DNA of 64,000 bases from Burkholderiales bacterium PBB3 (GTDB taxonomy: Bacteria > Pseudomonadota > Gammaproteobacteria > Burkholderiales > Burkholderiaceae_C). The first letter of the stretch is position 1, and every line of letters starts with the position of its first letter. Location: the NCBI GenBank assembly GCA_002256115.1, contig NKIK01000001.1, positions 1-64,000 on the forward strand, written 5' to 3'. A program made the translations under genes and the position numbers. Of the stretch, positions 49,595 through 57,978 are shown piece after piece. The notes beneath the pieces are model-generated. The model saw only the letters and a program-made list of their open reading frames with translations. It did no database searches and was not told where the DNA came from.

Positions 49595-52500
49595 ATGGTG
49601 AATCTGTTATCCCCCGCATTACGCCGCTGCGCCACATTGATGGCGGCCATCGGCTGCATGGCTTTGACGGCGCAAGAAGCATCCGCCCAATTGCTGCGCC
49701 AACCCACAGTGTCAAGGGATCACTTGGCATTTGTTTATGGCGGAGACATCTGGGTCAGCAACCGCGACGGTGCCAACCCCGTGCGCTTGACGTCTCATCC
49801 GGCCGATGAGTTTGCGCCCGCGTTTTCACCCGATGGCAAGTGGATTGCATTCTCGGCCCGCTACGACGGCAATACCGATGTGTATGTGGTGTCGGTCAAC
49901 GGCGGCCAGCCCAAGCGCCTGACCTGGCATGCTGGTGTGGACACCGTGAACGGCTGGAGTGTGGACGGCAAGCGCGTGCTGTTTGCATCGCCCCGCGAGA
50001 TTGGCAATGGCCGTAGCAACCAGCTTTATGAAGTGTCGGTCGATGGCGGTTTTGAGACCAAAGTGATGCAAGCCCAGGCCTTTGAGGGCGCCTGGTCTGA
50101 AGACGGCAAGCGCCTGGCCTACCGGCCCTACGGTGCTGCACACGCGGGCACTGCTGGCTGGCGCCAAAGCCGCGGCGGCAGCACGCCCCCGGTGTGGATC
50201 ATTGACCCGGTGGCCAACACCTGGGAGCAAGTTCCGCATGTGAACGCCAGCGACACCAACCCGATCTGGGTCGGTAAGCGCGTGGTGTTTATCTCGGACC
50301 GCAACGACGGCGCGGCCAATCTGTTTGTGTACGACCCGCAAACCAAAACCGTGCAGCAGCTCACCAAAGAAACGGTGTGGGATGTGCGCAGCGCGCGTGC
50401 GGTGGGTGACACCGTGGTTTACGAGGTGGGTGGTCGCCTCAAAGAATTGAATGTGGCCACTGGCGCTGCGCGTGATATTGCGGTGAATGTGACAGCCCAG
50501 GCTGTGCAAACCCGTCCTCAATGGAAGGAAGCCGCCGCCAACATCACCTCCGCGCGCTTGTCTGCCACCGGTAAACGCGTGGTGGTGTCGGCGCGGGGCG
50601 ATGTGTTTACCGTTCCGGTCAAGGATGGCTCGGTGCGCAATCTGACGCAGACCTCGGGTGTGCGCGAGAAGGACGCCCTGTGGAGCCCTGACGGCAAGAA
50701 GGTGGCTTATATCTCTGACGCTGGCATGCGCCATGTGCTGATGTTGCGCGATCAGAACGGTCTGGAGAAGCCCCAGACACTGGAGCTGGGAAAAGAGGGC
50801 TACTACACGCTGCTGGACTGGTCGGCCGATGGCAAGTTCATTGTCTACAACGACAACCATCTGAACCTGTACGTGATCGCGCTGGACAAAGGCGTGGTAA
50901 CCCTGGTGGACAACCGCAAACGCCGCGGACCATTCAATGTGTCGATCTCGCAAGACAGCCGCTGGCTGGCCTACAACGTCTCGGCCGAGAACTACTTCAG
51001 CCGCATCCGCATCCGCGACCTGACTACGGGCGCCACCGTGGACGCGACCGATGGCTTGAGCCATGCGGACAACCCTGTGTTTGGCGGGACCGACTACCTG
51101 TACTTCACCTCGTCCATCAATACCGGCCCCTCGCAAGTGGGCCTGGATATGTCCTCGCAGGAGCGTCCAGTGCGCGATGGCATTTACGCACTGGTCTTGG
51201 CTGCCACCGGCAAATCGCCCATGACTCCATTGACCGGGGATGAAAACGACAAAACGGACAAGGCAGATAAAGCGGACAAATCAGAAAAAACCGATAAGGA
51301 CGACAAGGCTGCCGCCGCTGACAAGGGCGACAAGAAAGACAGCGCCAAGGACGGCAAAGACGCGAGCGCCGATGCCAAACCCGCAGCGCCCAAGCCACCC
51401 AAGCCCGTACGCATTGACTTTGAGGGCCTGCAGCAGCGCGTTGTGGCACTGCCGTTGCCCGAGCAAGGCTACGACTCGCTGGCGGTGTCTGCCGATGGCT
51501 CGCTGTGGTACCTGGAGACGCGCGCACCGGGCATCCGCGTGGATGCGCCCGACTTTGAATCCAGCGGCAGCAATGACCTCGTGCGTTTCAGCTTTGAGGA
51601 CCGCAAACCCAAAACCATCAAGCAAAACCTGCAAGGCTTCAGCTTGAGCGCCGATGGCAAAAAAATCCTGCTGCAGTACAACAAGGGCAAGCTGGAGATT
51701 TCGGATGCGGTCGAGAAGATGGACACCAAGCCCATCGACACCGCCCAGGTCGGCATGGCAATCGACCCGCGCCAGGAATGGCAGCAGATTTTTGATGAAG
51801 TGTGGTGGATGGAGAAGGAGTATTTCTACGACGCCAAGCTGCATGGACTGGATTGGAATGCTGTGCGTGCGCGCTACCAAGCGCAACTGCAATATGTGCA
51901 GCGCCGTGAGGATTTGAACGAGCTGCTGCGCGAAATGATCGGCGAATTGCAGGTGGGTCACAACCGCGTGGGCGGTGGCGATGTGCACCGCGAGAAACCT
52001 GTGGCTACGGGCCTGCTGGGTGCCGACTTTGCGGTGGAAAACGACCGCTACCGCATCAAGAACATTTACGCGACCGACCGCTGGAATCCCTTCATGAAGT
52101 CACCGTTGGCAGTGCCGGGCTTGGGCGTCAAAGAAGGCGACTACCTGCTGGCTATCAATGGGCAGGCGCTAACAGGTAAACAAAACCTGTATGCGCTGCT
52201 GGAAAACACCGTAGGCAAGCAGGTGACCCTGACCGTGGGCGCTGATGCTTCTGGCAAAGGCTCACGCAATGTGGTGGTGCAGCCGATCGCCAATGAGTCA
52301 TCCCTGCGCCAGTGGAATTGGATTGAGCGCAACCGCCAAGCGGTCAACAAAGCCACGGATGGCAAGGTGGCCTATGTGTATTTGCCCGACACGGGCGGCG
52401 AAGGCTACAAGCACTTCAACCGCATGTTCTTTGCGCAGGCCGACAAGGCGGCGCTGATTGTGGACGACCGCCGCAACAGCGGCGGGCAGGCGGCCAACTA

Positions 52501-52966
52501 CATCATTGATGTGCTGCTGCGCCCCTATCTGTCGGGCTGGAAGGACCGGGATGGTTTGGTGTTTGACACCCCAGGCGGTGCCATCTATGGGCCCAAGGTC
52601 ATGCTGATCGACCAGGACGCGGGCTCGGGTGGGGACTTCTTGCCCTATGCCTTTAAGCGCACGGGCTTGGGCCCGCTGATTGGCAAGCGCACCTGGGGTG
52701 GTTTGATTGGTATTTCTGCCAACCCATCGCTGATCGATGGCGGCAGCTTGGTGGTGCCGTTCTTCCGTTTTTACACTCCCGACCGTGAATGGCGCGTAGA
52801 GAACGAAGGCGTCGCGCCCGATGTGGATGTGGAGCTGGACCCGACCGAAGTCAACAAGGGCCGCGATACCCAATTGGAAGCAGCCATCCAGTCCGTGATG
52901 CAAAGGCTTAAGACCAGCAAGCCGGTGCGGGTGTCACCGCCACCAGCGGCGAGCTTGGGCAAGTAA
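49595..52966 (+). CDS. Tricorn-type S41 peptidase with beta-propeller
   Basis: The 1123-residue exported protein has a signal peptide (about 1-31), two WD40-like PD40 propeller blocks (FAPAFSPDGKWIAFSARYDG near 75; LWSPDGKKVAYISDAG near 370), a charged low-complexity insert (about 550-605) full of Asp-Lys pairs, a tricorn core and PDZ (GVKEGDYLLAINGQAL near 850), and the S41 catalytic Ser in DQDAGSGGDFLPY (near 1010). Such enzymes degrade peptides downstream of larger proteases. ATG at 49595, with GGAG six bases upstream, is preferred to 49589. Confidence 0.88.
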   Translation: MVNLLSPALRRCATLMAAIGCMALTAQEASAQLLRQPTVSRDHLAFVYGGDIWVSNRDGANPVRLTSHPADEFAPAFSPDGKWIAFSARYDGNTDVYVVSVNGGQPKRLTWHAGVDTVNGWSVDGKRVLFASPREIGNGRSNQLYEVSVDGGFETKVMQAQAFEGAWSEDGKRLAYRPYGAAHAGTAGWRQSRGGSTPPVWIIDPVANTWEQVPHVNASDTNPIWVGKRVVFISDRNDGAANLFVYDPQTKTVQQLTKETVWDVRSARAVGDTVVYEVGGRLKELNVATGAARDIAVNVTAQAVQTRPQWKEAAANITSARLSATGKRVVVSARGDVFTVPVKDGSVRNLTQTSGVREKDALWSPDGKKVAYISDAGMRHVLMLRDQNGLEKPQTLELGKEGYYTLLDWSADGKFIVYNDNHLNLYVIALDKGVVTLVDNRKRRGPFNVSISQDSRWLAYNVSAENYFSRIRIRDLTTGATVDATDGLSHADNPVFGGTDYLYFTSSINTGPSQVGLDMSSQERPVRDGIYALVLAATGKSPMTPLTGDENDKTDKADKADKSEKTDKDDKAAAADKGDKKDSAKDGKDASADAKPAAPKPPKPVRIDFEGLQQRVVALPLPEQGYDSLAVSADGSLWYLETRAPGIRVDAPDFESSGSNDLVRFSFEDRKPKTIKQNLQGFSLSADGKKILLQYNKGKLEISDAVEKMDTKPIDTAQVGMAIDPRQEWQQIFDEVWWMEKEYFYDAKLHGLDWNAVRARYQAQLQYVQRREDLNELLREMIGELQVGHNRVGGGDVHREKPVATGLLGADFAVENDRYRIKNIYATDRWNPFMKSPLAVPGLGVKEGDYLLAINGQALTGKQNLYALLENTVGKQVTLTVGADASGKGSRNVVVQPIANESSLRQWNWIERNRQAVNKATDGKVAYVYLPDTGGEGYKHFNRMFFAQADKAALIVDDRRNSGGQAANYIIDVLLRPYLSGWKDRDGLVFDTPGGAIYGPKVMLIDQDAGSGGDFLPYAFKRTGLGPLIGKRTWGGLIGISANPSLIDGGSLVVPFFRFYTPDREWRVENEGVAPDVDVELDPTEVNKGRDTQLEAAIQSVMQRLKTSKPVRVSPPPAASLGK

Positions 52967-53112
52967 GATCTGCGGAACCCAATGCAGCGGCGAGCGCGCT
53001 GCAAGCGTTTGGCAATGCGGCAAAGGCGAGGGCGCGTGCAGGCGCGGGTAGTTGGGGCGCTGCACCAACTGCGTGAGGGTGGGGTTTAGGGTGGACATGG
53101 CTTAGTGGCTTT

Positions 53113-53535
53113 TTAATGGTGTTCGCCCATGCGGCCGGGCGGCTTTTCCGTCAGCTCTTGAATCATGAAGTGCCCATAGTGTTGGGCCGCCTGGGGCTTG
53201 AGCGTCTTCACCAAGCCCGCCACCTGCTGGGCTTGTTCGTCCGTGGGGGCCTCCACCACCAAAAAGCTGCTGCCGTGTTTTGCCAAAGCCCGGTGGGCCT
53301 TGATGAGATCCATCTCATAGCCAAAGTTGGCAAACGGGCTGGCTTGCGATAGCTCCTCATCGACCTGCGCCACCATTTCACCGGAGGAGTAGGTCACGAT
53401 GCTCTCTGGCCCAAAGCCAATGCCGGACAGCTTCATGTTGGCCACTTGGCGCTCGGCATCACTCGCAAATGCGATCACGGTGTGGCCTACGGGCTTAAAC
53501 ACGCCAAATGTGGTGGGTGGGTTGCTTTTGTCCAT
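53113..53535 (-). CDS. Hypothetical protein
   Basis: The 140-residue protein begins MDKSNPPTTFGVFKPVGHTV and holds an alpha/beta pattern with FASDAERQVANMKLSGIGF, YEMDLIKAHRALAKHGSSFL and VEAPTDEQAQQVAGLV, ending in a His/Pro-rich tail. It could be a general-stress-protein-like (GsiB/17M-type) fold, but I do not recognise the family. ATG at 53535 has AAGGAG ten bases upstream. It stands alone on the minus strand. Confidence 0.65.
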   Translation of the reverse strand: MDKSNPPTTFGVFKPVGHTVIAFASDAERQVANMKLSGIGFGPESIVTYSSGEMVAQVDEELSQASPFANFGYEMDLIKAHRALAKHGSSFLVVEAPTDEQAQQVAGLVKTLKPQAAQHYGHFMIQELTEKPPGRMGEHH

Positions 53536-53653
53536 GGTGAACTCCTTTTGATGTAAACCTGTTGACGTGCCTATGGTCTGCGTTGGGCGGCGTGGCGTCT
53601 GTGCGCTTTGGCACAATCGCGTGGGTGCCGCAAAATCATCCCGCTGCGATGCT

Positions 53654-53712
53654 GCTTACTATCAAAATAGGAGCTGCTCCCGCACTATCCATGGGCTGGA
53701 TGGCACATTGGG
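53654..53712 (+). repeat. Dispersed repeat, copy H
   Basis: CTATCAAAATAGGAGCTGCT followed by CCCGCACTATCCATGGGCTGGATGG and CATTGGG. It lies in the divergent gap between two unknown genes (53536-53794); apart from this copy the gap holds no recognisable signal. Confidence 0.85.
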
Positions 53713-53794
53713 CGCATGCAGCGAATGCATGTGATGCATATCACCTAGTAAAGAGTCGGCCGCGCGTAAACTGCCAAAAAAAGGGAGAAACACC

Positions 53795-54334
53795 ATGCCA
53801 GCAGCGTTTTTCGGACCGGCACCTGCCGTCACCATGTTGAACCGCGCGTTCAATGACATATCGCCAGCCCCGCTGGTATACGCAAACCAGGTAGGCGTGG
53901 CCGGCCAAAGCGTGGAGTCCATCAATGCCTTTGCCATCCTCTACGGCAACGCATATGGCGGCTTGAGCGACATAGCTTTGGCTAGCCGGGCACTGGCGAA
54001 CATGGGCTTGTTGCCCGACGCCGATTTGCTGCTGGGTGTAGCGGACTACATGGCGGCCAACCACGAAGCGCGCGGTCTTGTGGTGCTGCAGATTGCGCAG
54101 ATTTTGTCTATCTCGGAGCCAGACACCGGCCCGCTGGCCAAATACTCCAAGGCGGCTTTGGCCTGGAACATCGAGTTAATCAACTCCTTGGCCTATTCCT
54201 CAGAGGGCAAGTATCGACTCTCTCACAGCACTGGTGTGCAGGGTATGGAAGAGGCTGCGTTTGGCGAAGGACTGACCGTGGACATTGACGCGCCGTTGGC
54301 TCTGGTTGGCGTAAATACTGAAGTTTGCTATTGA
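53795..54334 (+). CDS. Hypothetical protein whose stop lies in a repeat
   Basis: The 179-residue protein is rich in Ala, Leu and Gly and contains VESINAFAILYGNAYGGLSD, then LASRALANMGLLPDADLLLG and NHEARGLVVLQIAQIL. Similar stretches occur, to my recollection, in large repeat or DUF4214-like surface proteins, so it could be a stand-alone domain of that kind; no signal peptide is evident. The last codons (Cys-Tyr-stop) come from repeat copy I, so the original C terminus may have been replaced. Confidence 0.6.
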   Translation: MPAAFFGPAPAVTMLNRAFNDISPAPLVYANQVGVAGQSVESINAFAILYGNAYGGLSDIALASRALANMGLLPDADLLLGVADYMAANHEARGLVVLQIAQILSISEPDTGPLAKYSKAALAWNIELINSLAYSSEGKYRLSHSTGVQGMEEAAFGEGLTVDIDAPLALVGVNTEVCY

Positions 54335-54382
54335 AGTAGGAGCTGGTCCCGCACTACCCATGGGCTGAATGGCTGATTTGGC
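54325..54382 (+). repeat. Dispersed repeat, copy I
   Basis: TTGCTATTGAAGTAGGAGCT followed by GGTCCCGCACTACCCATGGGCTG and the tail AATGGCTGATTTGGC. The TGA stop of the preceding gene (54332-54334) is inside the element. Confidence 0.85.
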
Positions 54383-54444
54383 TTAGGATGGATATTGGCG
54401 TTAGTGGCGGGGCAAGACCGCGTTATTTGTTTTAAGGAGGTTCT

Positions 54445-54756
54445 ATGCCTTTGTATTCTTGGCGTTGTCTGGCTTGCGACATTGCTAACCCTGCAGCACA
54501 GAATCACTGCGCGCGCTGCGGTTGCCGGCCCAACCCCAACCGCCAGCAAATTGCCGTGGCGCGGGCCTCCGCAGGCATCGTAGAACCGGTGGATGGGCCG
54601 ACCTTTGAAGAGTTAATCCGCGAGGTCTGGAATTACGCGCGCGACACGCCGGGTAAGAAAAACGCTGTTGCCAAGTTACTATTTGAAATCGCCGTGCTTG
54701 TCTTCGGCGCGCTTGTGGTCGCCGTCGCCTTGAAGGCATTCGAATTCTTTAACTGA
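54445..54756 (+). CDS. Zinc-ribbon single-pass membrane protein
   Basis: The 103-residue protein has an N-terminal zinc ribbon of RanBP2-like spacing (WRCLACDIANPAAQNHCARCG: C-X2-C-X10-C-X2-C, here read as Cys pairs near 8/11 and 22/25), a middle helix, and a C-terminal membrane helix (LLFEIAVLVFGALVVAVAL). AAGGAGG lies eight bases before the ATG. Role unknown. panE follows eight bases later. Confidence 0.7.
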   Translation: MPLYSWRCLACDIANPAAQNHCARCGCRPNPNRQQIAVARASAGIVEPVDGPTFEELIREVWNYARDTPGKKNAVAKLLFEIAVLVFGALVVAVALKAFEFFN

Positions 54757-54764
54757 TACACACA

Positions 54765-55685
54765 ATGAAAATCGCAATCATGGGGTCGGGCGGCGTGGGC
54801 GCTTATGTGGGGGCACGCCTCCAAGACGTAGGCGCCGAGGTGCACTTCATCGCCAGGGGTGCGCATTTGAAGGCGTTGCAAACTGACGGTCTGCGCATCG
54901 AGATGCCAGGTAAAGACTTGCATCTTCCCAAGGTGGCTGCCACCGACCAGCCCGCCGATGTGGGGCCCGTGGATTTGATTGTTTTTGCCGTCAAGCTGTG
55001 GGATACCGAGGCGGCGGCGCTGCAAATGCAGCCCATGGTGGGGCCGAATACGCGCATCTTGACGCTGCAAAACGGCATCGACAGCTTGGATTTGATTCGT
55101 GCGCAGCACCCGAATGCTGTGGTGTTGGGTGGCGTGATCTATGTGTCGGCAGTGATTGACCGGCCCGGCGTGATCCGCAGCCCAGGCGGGTTTCACCGCA
55201 TCGTGATGGACCGCCACGGGGGTGACGCGATAGCGGCAGAACTGGCCGCACTGGCCGATAAGAGCTCTGGCCTGGACGTGGTGCTGGCGGATGACGCCCA
55301 GACCGTGATTTGGGAGAAGTTCATCGCGTTGTCGTCGTTCTCTGGTGCTACTTCGCTCTTGCGTGCACGCATTGGCGAGATTTTGGCCAATGCAGAAACG
55401 CGAGCATTTTTGCGTGATCTTTTAACGGAAACCATGGCCGTGGGGCTGGCTGCCGGCATACGGGTTCGGCCCGAGCTGGAAGACGAGTCGGTCGCCAAAC
55501 TGCAGACCATGCCGCCATCGTTCCGATCTTCTATGTCCGAAGACCTGGAGCGTGGCAAGCCGCTAGAGCTGCGCTGGCTTTCAGGCCGCGTGCATGCGCT
55601 GGGCTTGGAGCTTGGCGTGCCGACACCGGCGCATACCGCGGTGTATCGGGGGTTGGTGTTGCATGCGGGGGGTAAGGCGGAGTGA
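54765..55685 (+). CDS. panE: 2-dehydropantoate 2-reductase
   Basis: PanE reduces ketopantoate to pantoate with NADPH in pantothenate synthesis. The 306-residue protein has the Rossmann motif AIMGSGGVGAYVGARL (about 4-19), the family Lys in VFAVKLWDTEAA (near 72), LQNGIDS and the catalytic VIWEKFIALSSFSG (Lys near 185). Paralogues with other keto-acid substrates exist, so the exact substrate is probable rather than certain. Confidence 0.85.
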   Translation: MKIAIMGSGGVGAYVGARLQDVGAEVHFIARGAHLKALQTDGLRIEMPGKDLHLPKVAATDQPADVGPVDLIVFAVKLWDTEAAALQMQPMVGPNTRILTLQNGIDSLDLIRAQHPNAVVLGGVIYVSAVIDRPGVIRSPGGFHRIVMDRHGGDAIAAELAALADKSSGLDVVLADDAQTVIWEKFIALSSFSGATSLLRARIGEILANAETRAFLRDLLTETMAVGLAAGIRVRPELEDESVAKLQTMPPSFRSSMSEDLERGKPLELRWLSGRVHALGLELGVPTPAHTAVYRGLVLHAGGKAE

Positions 55686-55723
55686 GCCTGCGAACCTATG
55701 CTCTAAGTCATTAGTGAAACTTC

Positions 55724-56251
55724 ATGCCTACTGTAAACACATACGTCCAAGGGCTGCGAGAGCGTTACCACCCTCGCTCTATCCCTGACTTCGACCCCAA
55801 GAACGGCAATGAAAATGCTAAGTTCTTGTTCGTCCTAGAGGCCCCCGGTCCGATGGCAATGGAGACCGGCGTTGTGTCCTATGACAACCCAGACCAAACT
55901 GCTCGTAATTTTCGTGACCAGTTGTACGAGGCCAGCATCCTTAGAAAGGACATCGCTATCTGGAATTTGGTGCCGTGGTATGTCGGCGATGAGGATCGCA
56001 GGCAGATTCGCCCTGTTGAGCGCGATGAAGTCGCGGCAGGTATCGGGCACTTGCTGGAACTACTGCTTCTACTTCCAAAACTTCAATGTGTCGTCTTGGT
56101 GGGCGGTATCGCGCGAAAAGCGCACCTCGCGCTTTCTAGTGCAACGTCAGCGCGCATCCTGACTAGCCACCATTCGTCCGCGAGGGCGATGACTGCAGCC
56201 CGTTACGCCGAAAACGTAGCCATCTTCAAAAACTTGCAAGCCAAGACCTGA
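55724..56251 (+). CDS. Uracil-DNA-glycosylase-like protein
   Basis: The 175-residue protein has the order of a UDG superfamily fold: FLFVLEAPGPMAMETG (in place of the catalytic water-activating loop, near 34), the central IWNLVPWYVGD, the beta strand QCVVLVGGIARKAHLAL and the HHSSARAM leucine-loop-like motif (near 151, where UDG has HPSP). Activity is not proven from these, since the classical catalytic Asp/Asn loop is altered to Glu-Ala-Pro-Gly. It stands alone just after panE. Confidence 0.6.
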   Translation: MPTVNTYVQGLRERYHPRSIPDFDPKNGNENAKFLFVLEAPGPMAMETGVVSYDNPDQTARNFRDQLYEASILRKDIAIWNLVPWYVGDEDRRQIRPVERDEVAAGIGHLLELLLLLPKLQCVVLVGGIARKAHLALSSATSARILTSHHSSARAMTAARYAENVAIFKNLQAKT

Positions 56252-56271
56252 GTTTGTCTCAGTCAGGTCGT

Positions 56272-56526
56272 TCAATAGTGGTACCGCAGTTGCGCAATCC
56301 ACAGCGCATCGCCCTCGACCCTATAAACCACGCGGTGTTCGTCCGTAATACGGCGAGACCAAAAGCCCGCAAGCGCGTGTTTCAGCGGCTCGGGCTTCCC
56401 AATGCCATCAAAAGGTGCGCGTTGTATTTCTTGAATGAGCTTGTTGATGCGCTCCACCATTCTGCGATCTTGCTTTTGCCAGTAGAGGTAATCGTCCCAG
56501 GCCTCTTGCGCAAAGATCAACTTCAC
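56272..56526 (-). CDS. yoeB: YoeB family mRNA interferase toxin
   Basis: The 84-residue toxin cleaves mRNA in the ribosomal A site. It has the family pattern: MKLIFAQEAWDDYLYWQKQD, INKLIQEIQR, KPEPLKHALAGFWSRRITDEHR (read in two parts) and the C-terminal RYHY with catalytic His/Tyr; the Glu and Arg catalytic residues are in place. It overlaps the antitoxin gene by four bases. Confidence 0.93.
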   Translation of the reverse strand: MKLIFAQEAWDDYLYWQKQDRRMVERINKLIQEIQRAPFDGIGKPEPLKHALAGFWSRRITDEHRVVYRVEGDALWIAQLRYHY

Positions 56527-56774
56527 GGGGCCAGTTCTCGCTCAACGCCTTGCCCGGCACTCAGTTGGGCCACGGCAGACATCAGGCGCTTGGCGTTGGT
56601 AGGATTACGCAAAAGGTAGGTTGTCTCTTGCATAGCCTGAAAGTCCTCCAGAGACAGCATCACCACGGATTGCTCGCCGTTGCGGGTGATGATGAGCGCC
56701 TCATGGTCATTGCAAACGCGGTCCATGGTGCTGGCGAGGTTGGCGCGGGCCGATGAGTAGGTAATGGCATCCAT
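56523..56774 (-). CDS. yefM: YefM family antitoxin
   Basis: The 83-residue Phd/YefM protein begins MDAITYSSARANLASTMDRV and includes ALIITRNGEQSVVMLSLEDF, the conserved DNA-binding fold, and a C-terminal toxin-binding tail. It neutralises YoeB and represses the operon. ATG at 56774 is supported by AAGGAG (56782-56787 region) upstream. The operator is listed separately. Confidence 0.93.
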   Translation of the reverse strand: MDAITYSSARANLASTMDRVCNDHEALIITRNGEQSVVMLSLEDFQAMQETTYLLRNPTNAKRLMSAVAQLSAGQGVERELAP

Positions 56775-56788
56775 GAGCAAACTCCTTG

Positions 56789-56810
56789 TATGTACGATTT
56801 ATTGTACATA
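56789..56810. promoter_or_regulatory. YefM-YoeB operator palindrome
   Basis: TATGTAC-GATTTATT-GTACATA lies 15 bases before the yefM start. Its halves carry the TGTAC(A) core reported for E. coli YefM-YoeB binding sites, so autoregulation is likely conserved. Confidence 0.75.
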
Positions 56811-56866
56811 TCAAGTGACTTTTCCTCAATCGAGCGGGGCATTGTTTTTCGCATTTTCAGATGAAA

Positions 56867-56924
56867 ACGCTACAAAACTAGGAGCTGCTCCCGCACTATC
56901 CACGGCCTGAAAGGCCGATTTGAC
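56867..56924 (+). repeat. Dispersed repeat, copy J
   Basis: CGCTACAAAACTAGGAGCTG followed by CTCCCGCACTATCCACGGCCTG and tail AAAGGCCGATTTGAC. GGCCTG-AAAGGCC within the tail gives a second small hairpin. It lies between the yefM promoter and the 3' end of the tautomerase gene. Confidence 0.85.
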
Positions 56925-56957
56925 TTGAAACCAGCCCAATCAAGTGAATATCGCCAC

Positions 56958-57353
56958 CTACACGTCGACCGTGAAACCAAGCTCAACTTCTGAAGCTGGC
57001 TTGCCACCGCGCAGGCCCCAGTTGTCTTGAGGCACTTCGTTCAGAATTATCTTGACGTGGTTTGGAGGGATTCCCAGCGTGTCGAGACGTTCGACAATTG
57101 CCCGATAGAGATTGCGCTTCGCGTCCAGCGAGCGGCCGGAAAATGCGGTGACGGTAACGACCGTGTAGCGCTCCGGTTGATCCAGTTTTGGGGAACAGAT
57201 AAAGAGGTGGGGTTCGTATGTCACGAGCCGAACGCAGCGGTCTTCAGAGGGGATTTTGAAACCTTCGACCAGCGCCGCATGCACGGCCTCAACAATGCAG
57301 GCTTGTTGCTCCGGCGGATAGGGACGGCGAACTTCAACCAGTGTGCTTGGCAT
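56958..57353 (-). CDS. Tautomerase superfamily protein
   Basis: The 131-residue protein begins Met-Pro-Ser-Thr-Leu-Val-Glu-Val, exposing the N-terminal Pro that is the catalytic base in this superfamily once Met is removed. Its length and VTVTAFSGRSLDAKRNLYRAI pattern match the malonate semialdehyde decarboxylase/CaaD-like group rather than the 60-residue 4-oxalocrotonate tautomerases. The substrate cannot be given. It follows the chromate transporter on the same strand with a gap of 28 bases. Confidence 0.75.
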   Translation of the reverse strand: MPSTLVEVRRPYPPEQQACIVEAVHAALVEGFKIPSEDRCVRLVTYEPHLFICSPKLDQPERYTVVTVTAFSGRSLDAKRNLYRAIVERLDTLGIPPNHVKIILNEVPQDNWGLRGGKPASEVELGFTVDV

Positions 57354-57381
57354 GGTGATGCCTCCAATGTTGTGTTTTAAC

Positions 57382-57978
57382 TTAAACCCAGCCCAGCGCC
57401 CCCAGCAGCGCACCCGCCCCCAGCAGCCACAGCATGTGAATGCGTGTTCGCCACACCAACACCGTTACCACCACCGTCAGCAGCCATAGCGGCCAGTGGT
57501 CCAGGCTGGTGCCGTGGCTGGCGGCCAGTATCCAGCCGGTGGCGGCCAGCAAGGCGATGACGATGGGGGCCATGCCTTGCTTGAAGGCGCGCACAGCGCG
57601 TAGCTCGCGGTTTTTGTGGCCCCAGCGGGCGGCGGCAAAGGTGAGGGTGGTGCTGGGCAGCAAGATGCCCAGCATGGCCAGCAGCACACCCAGGCCGCCC
57701 AGGCCGGCTGCGGCCCAGCCCGCGCCCATGCCACCGGCGGCGTTGATGCCGATGTTCCAGCCCATTAGCGCAATGAAGAGCACATTGGGGCCGGGCGCAG
57801 CCTGCGCCAGCGCAATGCCGCTGGTGAATTGCGCGTCGGTGAGCCAATGGCGCTGGTCCACCAGGTAGCGGTGCATGTCGGGCGCGGTGGTGATGGCCCC
57901 GCCAATGGACAGCAGCGACAGCGACATAAAGTGGGTGAAAAGGTCGAGCCAGTCGTTGGGTGTCATGGTGATGGTCAT
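57382..57978 (-). CDS. chrA2: Chromate transporter, CHR domain (second half)
   Basis: The 198-residue single CHR-domain protein has FMSLSLLSIGGAITTAPDMH near the start, ALAQAAPGPNVLFIALMGW (the APGPN/PGPN signature, about 56-74), and five to six membrane helices. In short-chain CHR systems two such proteins of opposite topology act together; the upstream gene is the partner, overlapping by four bases. Export of chromate is the family's tested role but many relatives have unknown anion substrates. Confidence 0.88.
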   Translation of the reverse strand: MTITMTPNDWLDLFTHFMSLSLLSIGGAITTAPDMHRYLVDQRHWLTDAQFTSGIALAQAAPGPNVLFIALMGWNIGINAAGGMGAGWAAAGLGGLGVLLAMLGILLPSTTLTFAAARWGHKNRELRAVRAFKQGMAPIVIALLAATGWILAASHGTSLDHWPLWLLTVVVTVLVWRTRIHMLWLLGAGALLGALGWV

